This document shows positions 1 through 9,439 of a DNA stretch of 25,000 nucleotides, piece after piece. This DNA is from Trachelipus rathkii (Eukaryota; Arthropoda; Malacostraca; Isopoda; Trachelipodidae): the NCBI GenBank assembly GCA_015478945.1, contig JABUQX010004545.1:5001-30000 (forward strand), written 5' to 3'. A program made the translations under genes and the position numbers. Every line of letters starts with the position of its first letter. Position 1 is the stretch's first letter. Below the pieces are notes generated by a model. That model did no database searches. It was not told where the DNA came from and saw only the letters and a list, made by a program, of their open reading frames with translations.

Positions 1-1
1 T

Positions 2-56
<55 letters not shown>

Positions 57-62
57 TATATA
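1..62. repeat. (TA)n microsatellite
   Basis: Almost pure alternating TA with occasional phase slips. It touches the window edge, so its full length is unknown. It directly precedes the first recognisable hAT sequence, so the left end of that transposon is either buried in this repeat or upstream of the window. Confidence 0.95.
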
Positions 63-129
63 GACATGTATATATACAAATCTTTTTCTGTAATTCATAA
101 GATTATGTTGAAGCTCTTATTCAGAAAAA

Positions 130-443
130 AAATCGAAAGCATAGACAAACAACTGGACACTCAAAAATAAGAAAAAAATTTGAAGGAAAATAGAGAAAAA
201 CTTGTACCAATAATTGTAACTATACGTTTATGTGGCCAGCAGGGTCTTGCATTAAGGGGCTCAAGTGACTCTGGATGTATTGAATTATCAACTCCAGCTG
301 AAAATGACGGAAATTTTAGAAGCTTTCTTAGGTTTCGACCAAATGGAGGTGACCAGGTTTTGAAGAACCACTTACTTCTATCGTCCAAAAATTCAATGTA
401 TACGAGTCCGATGATAAGAATTGTAATCATACAGTCAATTTAG
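130..443 (+). pseudogene. hAT transposase fragment, N-terminal DUF4371 part
   Basis: The conceptual protein carries a series typical of the N-terminal half of ZMYM1-like hAT transposases: NREKLVPII, then CGQQGLALRG, then NDGNFRSFLRFR, then a lysine-rich stretch ending in YTSP. The same similarity begins before the first in-frame ATG-like codon, at about 130-175 (ESIDKQLDTQK followed by a stop at about 167), showing that the frame once extended upstream. A TAG at 441-443 closes it exactly where a 21-bp minisatellite starts. No zinc-finger domain is visible upstream; it would lie outside the window. It is a pseudogene by its stops and by the loss of the downstream segment. Confidence 0.8.
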
Positions 444-445
444 TC

Positions 446-571
446 GGATATATCCTAACAGAAGCCGGATATTTCGGAACACGAGTCAGACATTTCGGAG
501 CAGGAACGGATATTTCCTAACAGAAGCTGTATATTTCGGAACAGGAGCCGGATATTTCCTAAGAGATGAGT
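446..571 (+). repeat. 21-bp minisatellite, six units, inside hAT transposase
   Basis: Six imperfect units of 21 bp (one of 20 bp) alternate between two variants, GGATATTTCCTAACAGAAGCC and GGATATTTCGGAACAGGAGCC. The unit is seven codons long. In the frame of the upstream transposase piece it reads repeats of the type (P/S)DISEQE. Transposase similarity resumes directly after the array but in another frame, which the 20-bp unit could account for. Confidence 0.9.
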
Positions 572-775
572 GGTGATATTCCTTTTACTTTAAGAGAGGA
601 TTTTTTATCATTTGTTCCGGTTTATGATATCTCAGGGAAAGCATTGGCAAATGCAATTTTGGAGAGACTCGGCTATCTTGGTTTAAAACTCGAAAATTTA
701 AGAAGCCAAGGATATGATGGAGCCTCTTTCATGAAAGTCGAATTCCGAGGAGTGCAATCTGTTAATTCGGAATGA
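566..775 (+). pseudogene. hAT transposase fragment with GYDGAS motif
   Basis: The 69-residue open frame reads REDFLSFVPVYD near residue 10, then LGLKLENLRSQGYDGASFM near residues 35-51. In DUF4371/hAT proteins the corresponding block is (E)DFLGF and a GQ-YDGASNM motif whose Asp belongs to the RNase H-fold active site. Here the Asp is kept but the usual NM(S)G is eroded. The first ATG at 566 lies in the last minisatellite unit and is not a genuine start. The frame is lost just after GVQS. Confidence 0.85.
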
Positions 776-1290
776 GTATCCTAAAGCTCTATACAAACAT
801 GTGTAGACTGGTTAAATTTTTGTCGAGTCAGACTCTTCTAAAATTCAGGTAATTCGAAACGTCTTAGGATTCATCTCTGGAATATGCACTTTTTTTCGAT
901 CAAGTCCGAAGCGCACAAACCTTCAGGAAGATAAAATAAAAGTTTTCTAGTAACCAAAATAACAAGAGGATCAAAAAGATGTGCGAGATCAGATGGTGTG
1001 AACGGCATGAAGCGGTTTTCGTTTTTAAAGAGACTCTTGACCCAATACTTGCGTCACTGGAAGGAAAAAAAGAATAGCCTGGTGAATTATCACAGAGAGC
1101 TACTTCGTTGTTAAATTCAATCAGTAATTTGAATTTTATAACAACATTATACGTTTTAAGTAAATTTCTTGGAATAACCTACACCTTGTCAAAAAAGTTT
1201 AGAGTGTCCATTTTGACATGTGTCAGTGCAAAAACTAGTGAAAGACATTATTCAACTTCTCGAAAAAGATAGACAAAATGCAGACACAGA
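752..1290 (+). pseudogene. hAT transposase, shattered middle segment
   Basis: Short conserved pieces can be read by changing frame: IRNEYPKALYT near 766-800, RNVLGFISGICTFF near 856-900 followed by SSPKR near 901-915, then CEIRWCERHEAVF near 980-1020 followed by DPILASLEG near 1038-1065, and LNSISNLNFITTLYVLSKF near 1110-1170. These match, in order, the segment that follows GYDGAS in ZMYM1-like transposases (RNVLG, SSPKR, RWCER, then the FI-SL helices). At least four frame changes are needed. Similarity stops near 1290, shortly before the foldback insertion. Confidence 0.7.
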
Positions 1291-1360
1291 GTTTAAGGGG
1301 AGGGTTCAATGTTGGAGATTTTGGGACTATTTTGGCCCCCACTTAAAAATGAACATAAAA

Positions 1361-1929
1361 TTCTTAATTTTCAGACAATTTTGATGGGGAAAACAGCAAA
1401 CCGCAGCTTTTTTTGACCTCTAAAACGTCATGTTCGGGTGTTTTTTTGTGTCTGTAGTCATTGTTTTGGCTTTTTCATTTTTCCGAACCTAATTTTTTGA
1501 CATTTTTTCGTATCAACTTCTACAATTTTTTTTCGAAATGACTTCAAACTTGAAATATACATAACATGGGTTACGCACAAAATTGTAGTAGTTTTTTGAT
1601 TTTTGAAAAATTGGGCTCAGCAATGTTGAATTTCAAAATCTACTTATTCTTTTTTGCAATTGCTGAGCACAATTTTTCAAAAATCGAAAAACTACTACAA
1701 TTTTGTGCGTAATAGACCCATCTATGTATATTTCAAGTTTGAAGTCATTTCGAAAAAAAATTGTAGAAGTTGATACGAAAAAATGTCAAAAAATTAGGTT
1801 CGGAAAAAATGAAAACCCCGAAACAATGACAACAAACACAGAAAAACACCCGAAAATGACGTTTTAGAGATAAAAAAAAAAAGCTGCGGTTTGCTTTTTT
1901 CCCCATCAAAATTGTCTGATAATTAAGAA
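1361..1929. mobile_element. Foldback / MITE-like inverted-repeat element
   Basis: The left arm (1361-1626) and right arm (1656-1929) are reverse complements over nearly their whole length, with small indels in the A/T runs and a loop of about 29 bases. The outer ends are TTCTTAATTTTCAGACAATT and its near-complement. The inner ends are CTCAGCAAT and ATTGCTGAG. There is no coding capacity. It sits inside the hAT transposase, where roughly the segment before the C-terminal domain should be. I could not see a clear target-site duplication; weak complementarity continues a further 10-15 bases outward, so the true ends are uncertain. Confidence 0.85.
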
Positions 1930-1940
1930 AAGCATATTAA

Positions 1941-2279
1941 AAAAGCATCCTCTTTTATAAAGACGACCTTCCAGACCCTCACGAAGATACACTAAAAGGA
2001 GAGTGGTATCTCTGGCAGCTTAAATGGCTGATAGAAAATGAAAAAACAAAAACTGCGATCTTTGCTTTGGCTAAGTGTGACAAGAGGAAGTTTCCTAACA
2101 TTGCTACTCTCCTGAATATCTTGGCAGTATTGCCAGTATCCACCGCAACAGTAGAAAGAACCTTTTCAACATTAAGGCGTCTGAAAACGTATTTACGGAA
2201 TAGTGTTGGAGAGGATAGCATTACAGGTCTTGCTTTACTGTCAATTCATCGAGATCTTCAGCACAGCAGTCAGCAATGA
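1941..2279 (+). pseudogene. hAT transposase C-terminal dimerisation domain
   Basis: An open frame from the stop at 1938-1940 to TGA at 2277-2279 begins with YKDDLPDP, continues through a Trp-rich stretch (GEWYLWQLKW), and contains the signature FPNIATLLNILAVLPVSTA followed by VERTFSTLRRLKTYLR and ALLSIHRD. This is the hAT C-terminal dimerisation region, whose hallmark is P-S-A-x-x-ER-FS ... K-x-x-LR. The stop lies where the domain normally ends, so the 3' end looks natural. There is no real start; it is the downstream exon-like remainder of the gene cut by the foldback element. This is the best preserved piece of the transposase. Confidence 0.9.
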
Positions 2280-2363
2280 AAATATTTTGAATCACCTCAG
2301 TAAAAAAGCAAGGAAACTGAAATTGACCTTATAAAACGATGGTAAGTTCTTATGAGAATTTTT

Positions 2364-2441
2364 ATATATATATAATATTATTTAAATGATGTATCCTATA
2401 AAAGTCTTTATATATATATCTATATATATATATTTTATGTA

Positions 2442-2520
<79 letters not shown>

Positions 2521-2525
2521 TTATA

Positions 2526-2605
<80 letters not shown>

Positions 2606-2608
2606 CAG

Positions 2609-2641
<33 letters not shown>

Positions 2642-2660
2642 TATTATTATATATAATATA

Positions 2661-2711
<51 letters not shown>
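2364..2711. repeat. (TA)n microsatellite within hAT 3' end
   Basis: Imperfect (TA)n with ATT/AAT interruptions lies between the transposase stop codon and the terminal repeat. It is an expansion inside the element, so it is younger than the insertion. Confidence 0.95.
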
Positions 2712-2717
<6 letters not shown>

Positions 2718-2751
2718 TTAACCTTCATTTGAAATGTAAACACTTGCGAAA

Positions 2752-2794
2752 GTCGCAGCCCCCCCCCCGAAAAAAATTCTGGATTACGGGCCTG
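2752..2794 (+). repeat. Probable hAT right terminal inverted repeat
   Basis: A short unique island between two (TA)n fields carries a run of C, then GAAAAAAATTCTGGATTACGG and GCCTG at the end. Read inward from 2794 it starts CAGGCCCGTAATCCAGAATT followed by TTTTTTC and a G-run. hAT termini usually begin CAG, and this start plus G-run arrangement is what I recall for this hAT group. The adjoining bases (atatataa) are microsatellite, so an 8-bp target duplication cannot be judged. Confidence 0.65.
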
Positions 2795-2835
<41 letters not shown>

Positions 2836-2911
2836 ATATATATAATTATATTATATATATATATTAATATATATATATAGATAATATATATATATATATA
2901 TATACCAGATG

Positions 2912-2964
<53 letters not shown>

Positions 2965-3073
2965 ATATATATAATATATTATATATATATTAATATATAT
3001 ATAAATTATATATAGTATATATATATATATAATACATATATATATATATATATACATAATATATATATATATA

Positions 3074-3153
<80 letters not shown>

Positions 3154-3171
3154 ATATTATATATATATATA
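2795..3171. repeat. (TA)n field
   Basis: Nearly continuous TA dinucleotides with single-base slips (ATTATA, AATATA) and one small interruption (accagatg near 2905-2912). Open frames here (for example Ile/Tyr repeats on the minus strand) are artefacts of the repeat. Confidence 0.95.
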
Positions 3172-3740
3172 TCAACATCAATCATCATCATCTCATCATC
3201 ATCATCCAACCCACCTTCTCTCCCCAAGACTGCGGGGTTAGGTGCGAAGCATGGACACTAGAACAGAAAAGAAGTGGTTAATCCCTTGGCCCAGGTGGGC
3301 CATAACAATACCCCCTCACCAAACCCCGCCATTCACCACTATTATGCACCTTCTTCTCGCCTCTGCCCAAACTCACATTTCTCTTCTCCAGGCATTTCTT
3401 TACGACTCAATCCACTTTTTCCTCCGTTCTCCCAGCCTTTCGATTCCCAGCACACTCACACTATACATCCGCTTAACCAACCTTGACTATCATCCATCCT
3501 TTCCACATGTATGAAAACCGTCTCAACTGACTTTCATTTAGTCTCTAATTTACCCCACACCACACATACTCTATACGTTTAATTTCTCATTTTATCAATT
3601 CTTCTCACACCTAACAAGCCCCTAAGATGTCCATCTGAACCCATTTTACTTTAGATCTATACCTCTTACTCCAAACCATAGTCTCACTACAATACATTAA
3701 CACATTTAACAACATACTGACCCCCCTCATTTTTATTATT
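3172..3740 (-). mobile_element. Possible non-LTR retroelement 3' end with GAT tail
   Basis: Read on the minus strand, a stretch of ordinary composition ends in CCCCGCAGTCTTGGGGAGAG, then GGTGGGTTGGATGATGATGATG and a degenerate (GAT)n run that passes into (TA)n. A unique body ending in a short microsatellite tail is the usual appearance of many animal LINE 3' ends. The body (3240-3520 on this strand) has fragmentary open frames such as ERLGERRKK, but no reverse transcriptase motif is visible, so only the tail supports the call. The upstream boundary near 3740 is a guess. Confidence 0.35.
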
Positions 3741-3780
3741 TATTGATTTTAGAAGATGAGGAATTAAAATTATCCGTTCT

Positions 3781-3950
3781 ACAAAAAGCTTATCCTAAAA
3801 TTTAGGCCTAAATTAGCCTAAACGTATTATTGCCACACATTTTACAGAAAAGGTCAGTTTTGAAATATATTTTGACTGGAATTAGGCTTAAATCGCCCCG
3901 GATACAAAAAGATTATCCTACAACACATTTTACAGAGATAGGTCAGTTTC
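3781..3950. repeat. Partial tandem duplication
   Basis: The segment starting ACAAAAAGCTTATCCTA and ending CACATTTTACAGAAAAGGTC (3781-3856) recurs as ACAAAAAGATTATCCTA ... CACATTTTACAGAGATAGGT at 3904-3942. The second copy lacks the roughly 35-40 bases between the two conserved blocks. AT-rich TTAGGCCTAAATTAG and TTAGGCTTAAAT in the spacer may be a further remnant. Confidence 0.75.
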
Positions 3951-4050
3951 GTATCTGTAAGGAGTGCGGGGTGTTGTGTTTTCTCGTGATGGATTGTCAA
4001 ATGTACATAGATAATAATAAAGAAAATCCAAATTATTTTAAAAAACTTTG

Positions 4051-4420
4051 AAATATTTAGTTAACATCGAGCGAATTAGACACTTAAGTCAATAATTTTA
4101 TTTAAATAAAACTTTATGTTGTTAATAAATTAGATGTTAAGATAGCAGAGAAGAACTTATTTTGTTCTTTATACTTATTACAACCTAAATGAGTTAAAGC
4201 AGTAACAAAAGAACAAAACGTAGCATCTTGTGCTAAGAGGGTGCTAGGGCTGACTTACTGATTTCTGATTTATTGCTTTAAGTACGTAAAATATATGTTT
4301 TTAATAAAAATTTTCAAAAGAGCTACCAAACGTTATTTAAAATATTTGTTAGTTATAAAAAATTATTAAAGATAAACTAAAACTAGTTAATAATAATTCA
4401 TAGTTATAAGAGAATTCATA
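4051..4420. other. AT-rich intergenic, nothing recognised
   Basis: Irregular A/T-rich sequence without a convincing open frame, repeat unit or RNA-like structure. No sequence family recognised. Confidence 0.6.
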
Positions 4421-5215
4421 ACTTATTATAGAAGTTTTAAGAAACTTGAAATAATTTTAGTTATATTGAATGATAATATAAAGGTAAGTGTAAGTAAAGG
4501 TAGAATGTATAATAAAATATACGTTATATGTGTAATGGAAGTGCTGGTGTGAAGTGAGGTTGCTGGGGGGGAAGTGAGGTGCGGGGGTGGGAAGTAAATC
4601 GTGAGTGACTGAAGGAAATCGGGAATGAAAGCGGTAAGTAAAGCTGGATGATTAAGAAAGCGTGAGAAGAAAGCGTAGTAATAAATTGCGGTTATAAAAA
4701 CTTTTGGGAAACTTAACAAAAATCGAAAGTAACTGTGGAGAAAAAGATATACTGATAAAGAACAAAGAAAGCCATGAAGATAAAAGATTTCAATAAAGAA
4801 GAACAATAGATGAAGATAAAAAACCCCAACGTAATATATAAAAATAAATTAATAAATAAAAGTAAATAAAAATAAAAAAAATTAAAAAAAAAAAGAAAAA
4901 TAAAAAGAAAAAAAGAAAAAGTAAAATATAAAAAGCCTAAAAACCAAAAAAATAAAAAAATTTATAAAATAGTGAAAGATATTAATTTGATAAAAATAAA
5001 TAAATAATATAAAAATTAAAAATAATATCATTAATATATATTAATTACAAAATAAATAATAAAGAAAAAATAAGTAAATAATAATATAATAATAATAAAT
5101 ATAATAAAAAAAATAAAAATAAAAAAAAGAAAAAGCAAAAAATATATAAAGAAAAAAGAAAAAATATAAATAAAATATTTGTCTAATAAACTCAAAAATG
5201 AGTTATAATACATAG
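4421..5215. other. Purine-skewed low-complexity stretch
   Basis: The + strand is strongly purine-biased, first G/A-mixed (4500-4800), then mostly A with AAATA and AAAGAAA motifs (4830-5190). As an example, I count 6 pyrimidines in the 60 bases from 4861. Minus-strand open frames of up to 126 codons here are Phe/Leu/Ser-rich mirror images of the composition and not genes. Confidence 0.75.
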
Positions 5216-6159
5216 TTATAAACGATATATATAAAAGCTATATAATGATAATTTTCATATAGATTATAATTTCATGAAGAAAGGGGGAAGGTCGGAATCG
5301 GGAATCATCGAGGGACAGTGAAGATTGTATTTAATGTTTCAAGTAAGAGATTTTGATATTAACAAGAGCACCCACACAATGGTATAGTGAAAATTGTCAT
5401 TTAATGTCGAGGGGAAGTCGGAGTTCGAAGAAAAGTCGGTAAGTTCCAACTGAGGGGTGTGTTAGTCTTGGTAGTCTGGTACGGCCGGTAAGATGCGGAG
5501 AGTTCGGAAAGAATTTTTAAGAACCGACTCCACAACACGCAACATGGCGTAGTAGAACATAACGCCCAATTTCGAAACAGCCCCTTTTAAAAGAAATAGG
5601 AAACGATAAAAAATATCGAAATTAAGTCTGGATGATATTCCGCAACACATTAATAAACATCAAACATGTAGCATATTTCTGCGACCTCTGAAATAAAACG
5701 TGTGTTTTATAACGCAGCAGTAGTCTCCTAGTCGAATGTTGCTTGTAGTCCATTATATATTACAACAAAGAATATATCGAATTTTAAGCTTACAAAACCC
5801 ATGTTATATATGCACGATTTTATACAGTATTACAAACTTCCCAAGAAATTTAAGTATTTCAGAATGACTCAAGCTTGAGAGAGTGAAAAACTAGAAGCAC
5901 TATTAATGAGAGTCCCATATAGGCACATACAATAATACGTAAGAAGAAATTATTCGATTTATTGGTATGTGACGGGGTGCTAATAGGCGGTTGGATACAA
6001 TTTCCGTGAAGCCCAAAACTATAGTTTATTGCGGATGTTAAGATAAATGAAAGACGTACACAGATAGTGAAAGTGATATTAATGGTCCGATATTGCGGGG
6101 CTAGAGGGAGGTGCCAGTTGAAATTTTCAGGCATATGTAGTCCGGAGGAGAGACACATT
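5216..6159. other. Unassigned intergenic sequence
   Basis: Mixed-composition sequence. A short direct repeat is visible: ACAGTGAAGATTGTATTTAATGT-like at 5315-5337 and ATAGTGAAAATTGTCATTTAATGT-like at 5384-5407. Minus-strand open frames at 5462-5650 and 5859-6158 show no recognisable domain and no codon pattern that would set them apart from chance. Confidence 0.5.
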
Positions 6160-6850
6160 TTTTTACTTAGATTAATTTCTTTGTATATGCATGAGTTTTG
6201 ATTTGTTCTTGGAACAAAATTTTCAAATAAGGAATAAGTTTAATGGGAAACTCTTTTTTAACCAATTACTCTATTTGAAGTATACGAATAAAAAATGAGA
6301 AATAATTTCCAAGAAAAGAGGTCTAATAACGTAGAATTAGTGAAAGTACCAAACGTAAATACAAGCACCATAATATACAATATATGAAAAGATGTGAGTA
6401 ATACGAGGAAATAAAAGATATGAAAAGTATCTCGAATGATCACTAATATCCTCGCAAGAGCAGAAGTAGATAGAAGGTATATCTTGAAAAAGTGAGAAAA
6501 AGCTCATGAGGGTTATAGAGTGAACCTATATTTTTTTTCTACTTATCCGTAAAAACAGAGTGAATAGCAGAGCGAGTCTAAAAGCTTTGCAGGGGCTAAA
6601 GCCAGAAAACATGTGATGAGGGAGATAGGAAGGCATGGAAACCCAATAACTGCGTGCGAGATAAACACTCTAAATTTTTAGGCTTAGATAATTTTTCTGT
6701 ACCTATATACCTTCAAAAGAAAATATTTTAACTATAAAATTTGTCCTCGAAATTTATTTTTTTTCTTCTTTTTTTTAAATTTGTTCCAAGAACAAAATCC
6801 AAAACTGGAATGCAGTTATTACAATAAGAAACTATAGTCTTAAGTTAAAA
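6160..6850. mobile_element. Diverged inverted-repeat pair, possible relic element
   Basis: A core at 6190-6226 (GAGTTTTGATTTGTTCTTGG then AACAAAATTTTCAAA) is matched in reverse complement at 6770-6815 (complement reads CAGTTTTGGATTTTGTTCTT then GGAACAAATTTAAAA). Weaker matches continue outward to about 6160 and 6850 (CTTAGATTAATTTCTTT against CTTAAGACTATAGTTTCTTA). Interior of about 540 bases shows no coding signal. Arms with a non-coding interior fit an old MITE or solo relic, but no target duplication was identified. Confidence 0.45.
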
Positions 6851-7511
6851 TAGAAATTTGCCTCACTGCCCCCGACTACCTCCTTGCGACTGTAAAAAAT
6901 TTCATCCATTTACCACTTCGCATAATATAATAAAAGGTCCTATGCATGCAAAAAAATCTATCGAATCTTTTCATGTGCAATAATCCCCAAATAGAAGAAA
7001 TGGGAGGATTTGGAAATTGAGACAAGCTGAGCACAAAACTCAAATATACGTTACAAACACACGTGTGCCTCAGTCAGTAATTTATTTGCTAGGGTAATTT
7101 AGCAAGATCACAAGTGTGATGTTGTATAAAATAAAATTGAGTGTTATATAATAAATAAAAAAGATGATAAGTAATGAATATAAAGTATAATATAAGTAAA
7201 TAGAAGGTGAAAAATTATATATAATATTGGATGAGGAAAGTATATAGATAGGTACTGTAATATAGAGGTGATATATATAGGGTATTAATGAGTAGTGAGG
7301 ATCGCGATAAAAATATATAGTAGTAGTATTATTAATAAAAAGTATATAGTGTATGAAAGTAAAATAAGTGAGAGGACTTAATTACCGTTAAGTAATAGAT
7401 GTAATATACGAAAGGTTACGTGTAAAGGTTGAATAATAGAGTAGAAATATAAATATATAAGGATAATGATATACTATATTAGATATGTATTATAATATAT
7501 TATATATATAT
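6851..7511. other. Unassigned AT-rich sequence
   Basis: Includes a run of GTAATATA/ATAAGTA-type low complexity (7130-7480) passing into (TA)n at about 7470-7513. No gene, RNA or repeat family recognised. Confidence 0.55.
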
Positions 7512-7513
7512 TA

Positions 7514-7712
7514 TCAAGTTTGAAGTCATTTCGAAAAAAATTCTGAAGATTGAATATACGTAAAATAATGTCAAATACTTGAGGTCGGTCGTGGCTTGAC
7601 AGACAACTGAAGAGAATTTTGAAAAAATGACTACAGACAGAAAAACACCGGAAAACAACGTTTCAGAGGCCAAAAAAAAGCTACAGTTTGGTGTTGTTAT
7701 AGGGTCAAAATC
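7514..7712 (+). mobile_element. Second, partial copy of the foldback arm
   Basis: CAAGTTTGAAGTCATTTCGA then AAAAAA opens a segment that follows the right arm of the 1361-1929 element (from about 1731 to 1918) with substitutions and small indels. Shared landmarks in order are AATGTCAAA, AATGAC(T)ACA, ACAGAAAAACACC(C)G, AAAA(T/C)(G)ACGTTT, AGAG, the A-run, AGCT(G/A)C and GGTTTG. Only one arm is present, abutting (TA)n on its left. This shows the inverted-repeat sequence is dispersed rather than a local palindrome. Confidence 0.8.
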
Positions 7713-8139
7713 GCCTGAGTGAATTCCCTCGATGTGGCATGTTTATGTCGCGAGTTTTTTAGGGGCGGGTTTAAAATTGGAGGGCGGCTAGCTAGCGCGT
7801 GACGCCCAAATATTTGGATCCTACCCGTGGGCAGACAACTAAGAAATACCGTGAGAGATTGAAAGTACAATAATAATAACGGCAAACTCATCAACATTAC
7901 AAAAAAGTGAATCGATTAGAGTGAGGAAAATGAATACAAACCACGACAGTTACAATAGTCTACAGAAATGTAAGTCAGAATGCACATATAAAAGATGAGT
8001 TGAGAAGATAAAGGAATTCCAGCAATTATACTTTCAGGACAAGAGGGTGATTAATGTATCGAGAATGACGTAAAACAATGAAGAGGCAATCAAAGATTAG
8101 ACAACTCCATGCCAGAAGTGCGACCCTTATACTCGTATT
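7713..8139. other. Unassigned sequence
   Basis: A slightly GC-richer patch (7750-7840, GGGGCGGGTT, GGCGGCTAGCTAGCGCG) follows the foldback arm, then mixed sequence. It could be flank or a further part of the dispersed repeat. No coding signal. Confidence 0.5.
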
Positions 8140-8168
8140 TATATATATATCATATATATATTATATTT

Positions 8169-8199
<31 letters not shown>

Positions 8200-9330
8200 A
8201 TATATATAGTATTCAATCATTAGAGACATATAATTGCATGAAGGCTATATACTCATAAATGACGATGAGCCTATATTTATTAATTTGATGTATTATATAT
8301 AAAGGCAGTCATATAATATTATCGATAGTGTGATTATATAGTGAAAGTGTAAGTGAAGTGTACCTGTGTGTGGGTGTTTATTTGTATAAGTGTAAAGTGT
8401 ATAATTATAATAGGTTTATTAATGTATAGTTGATATTCTTTAATGAAGTGTAAGTGATTATAATGTATATAGAAAATAAAAAACTAACTTCATAGATAGT
8501 TAGTATAGACATTCTTAGCAGATTATCGTTAAATAGCACTAAATTCATATGAATAATACTTCATAATTACTCATTATTATACCTTAGGTATTAGACACTC
8601 ACCCCTATATTATTAAGGCTATCGGACTCAGGTATGATGAAGGTACTTGATGAAGATAAAACATGATGACTATATGGAAAAAAATATATATATATATTAG
8701 TGCACTTAAGGTTGCAAACTTTATTGGACACTCATATGTTGTATATCATACATAGGGCACGTTCACATTATGGCACTTTTCATATAATGGATCACATTAT
8801 CTAATTGTAGGTCAACTCATTGCACACGAGGTTACATCTACACTCTTGTAGTGACTCAATCTTCAACCTTAGTGCATCATAATAATCAGTCAATACTATA
8901 ATATTACAGCATTAAGTTAATCAAATCATTTAATATGTAGTATACACTAACTTATGAGACTAAGACTATATGAGTTTGAATAGGTGAAACTCCAATGTCA
9001 ATAAGCCTACTCAAGTGATGTTATATGAGCGATGATTCATAATAAAAATAGTAGTACCTCCATTATAGTATATTATGAGCCTCAAATAGGGTGGCAAAGG
9101 CGAAATATGCATAAGTGTGAGCTATAATAACTCCAATGAGGGTATAAATATCATGTAAAATATAGGCTGTAAGGCTCATATTAAATAAGTTGGATCCGCG
9201 CTCTATAAGATAGAAAGCTCCGGTTTGAGTGGATGGTCGTCAGACCAAAAAATCTATCACAATTGCTTTGCTGTATAAGTTTTCATATGTAGCTCGGCAC
9301 CAAAAGGGTTACATTAGGGCAGGTGACATA
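8140..9330. other. AT-rich intergenic with short (TA)n runs
   Basis: (TA)n at 8143-8207 and 8676-8698; the rest is AT-rich sequence full of short TCATAT/ACTCAT/AGTGTA words. No open frame, RNA gene or recognised element. Confidence 0.6.
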
Positions 9331-9439
9331 TTTATAGTTAATGGGAGGTGTATAAGGTATAGTGAAGTTGAATATATAGAATATTTATAATAGTTGAAGA
9401 GTTGCAATGAATATTTAGAAGAGGTAGCCCATAAGGAAG

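Larger units (their letters stand above)
63..2794 (+). mobile_element. Degenerate hAT DNA transposon (ZMYM1/DUF4371-like)
   Basis: Blocks of transposase similarity occur in the expected order on the + strand: the N-terminal DUF4371 part, the block holding the GYDGAS motif, a middle block, and the C-terminal hAT dimerisation domain. The element ends at 2794 in an inverted-repeat-like terminus reading ...TTACGGGCCTG, so the outward end would begin CAGGCCCGTA, which fits the CAG-type ends of hAT elements. The copy is dead: it has stop codons, frame changes, a minisatellite (446-571), an inserted foldback element (1361-1929) and (TA)n expansion in its 3' untranslated part. The left terminus is not visible. 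The family call rests on protein motifs recognised by eye. Confidence 0.8.

Noticed and set aside
3006..3227. Minus-strand Ile/Tyr-rich open frame
   Set aside because: It is translation of (TA)n plus the GAT tail.
3242..3514. Two overlapping + frames of 70-90 codons (Pro/Ser/Leu-rich)
   Set aside because: Overlapping frames, no domain, and they run antisense to the proposed retroelement tail.
4426..4806. 126-codon minus-strand frame
   Set aside because: Phe/Leu/Ser-rich mirror of a purine-skewed stretch; hydrophobic look is compositional.
5859..6158. 99-codon minus-strand frame
   Set aside because: No recognisable domain or homologous motif and no supporting splice or regulatory signals.
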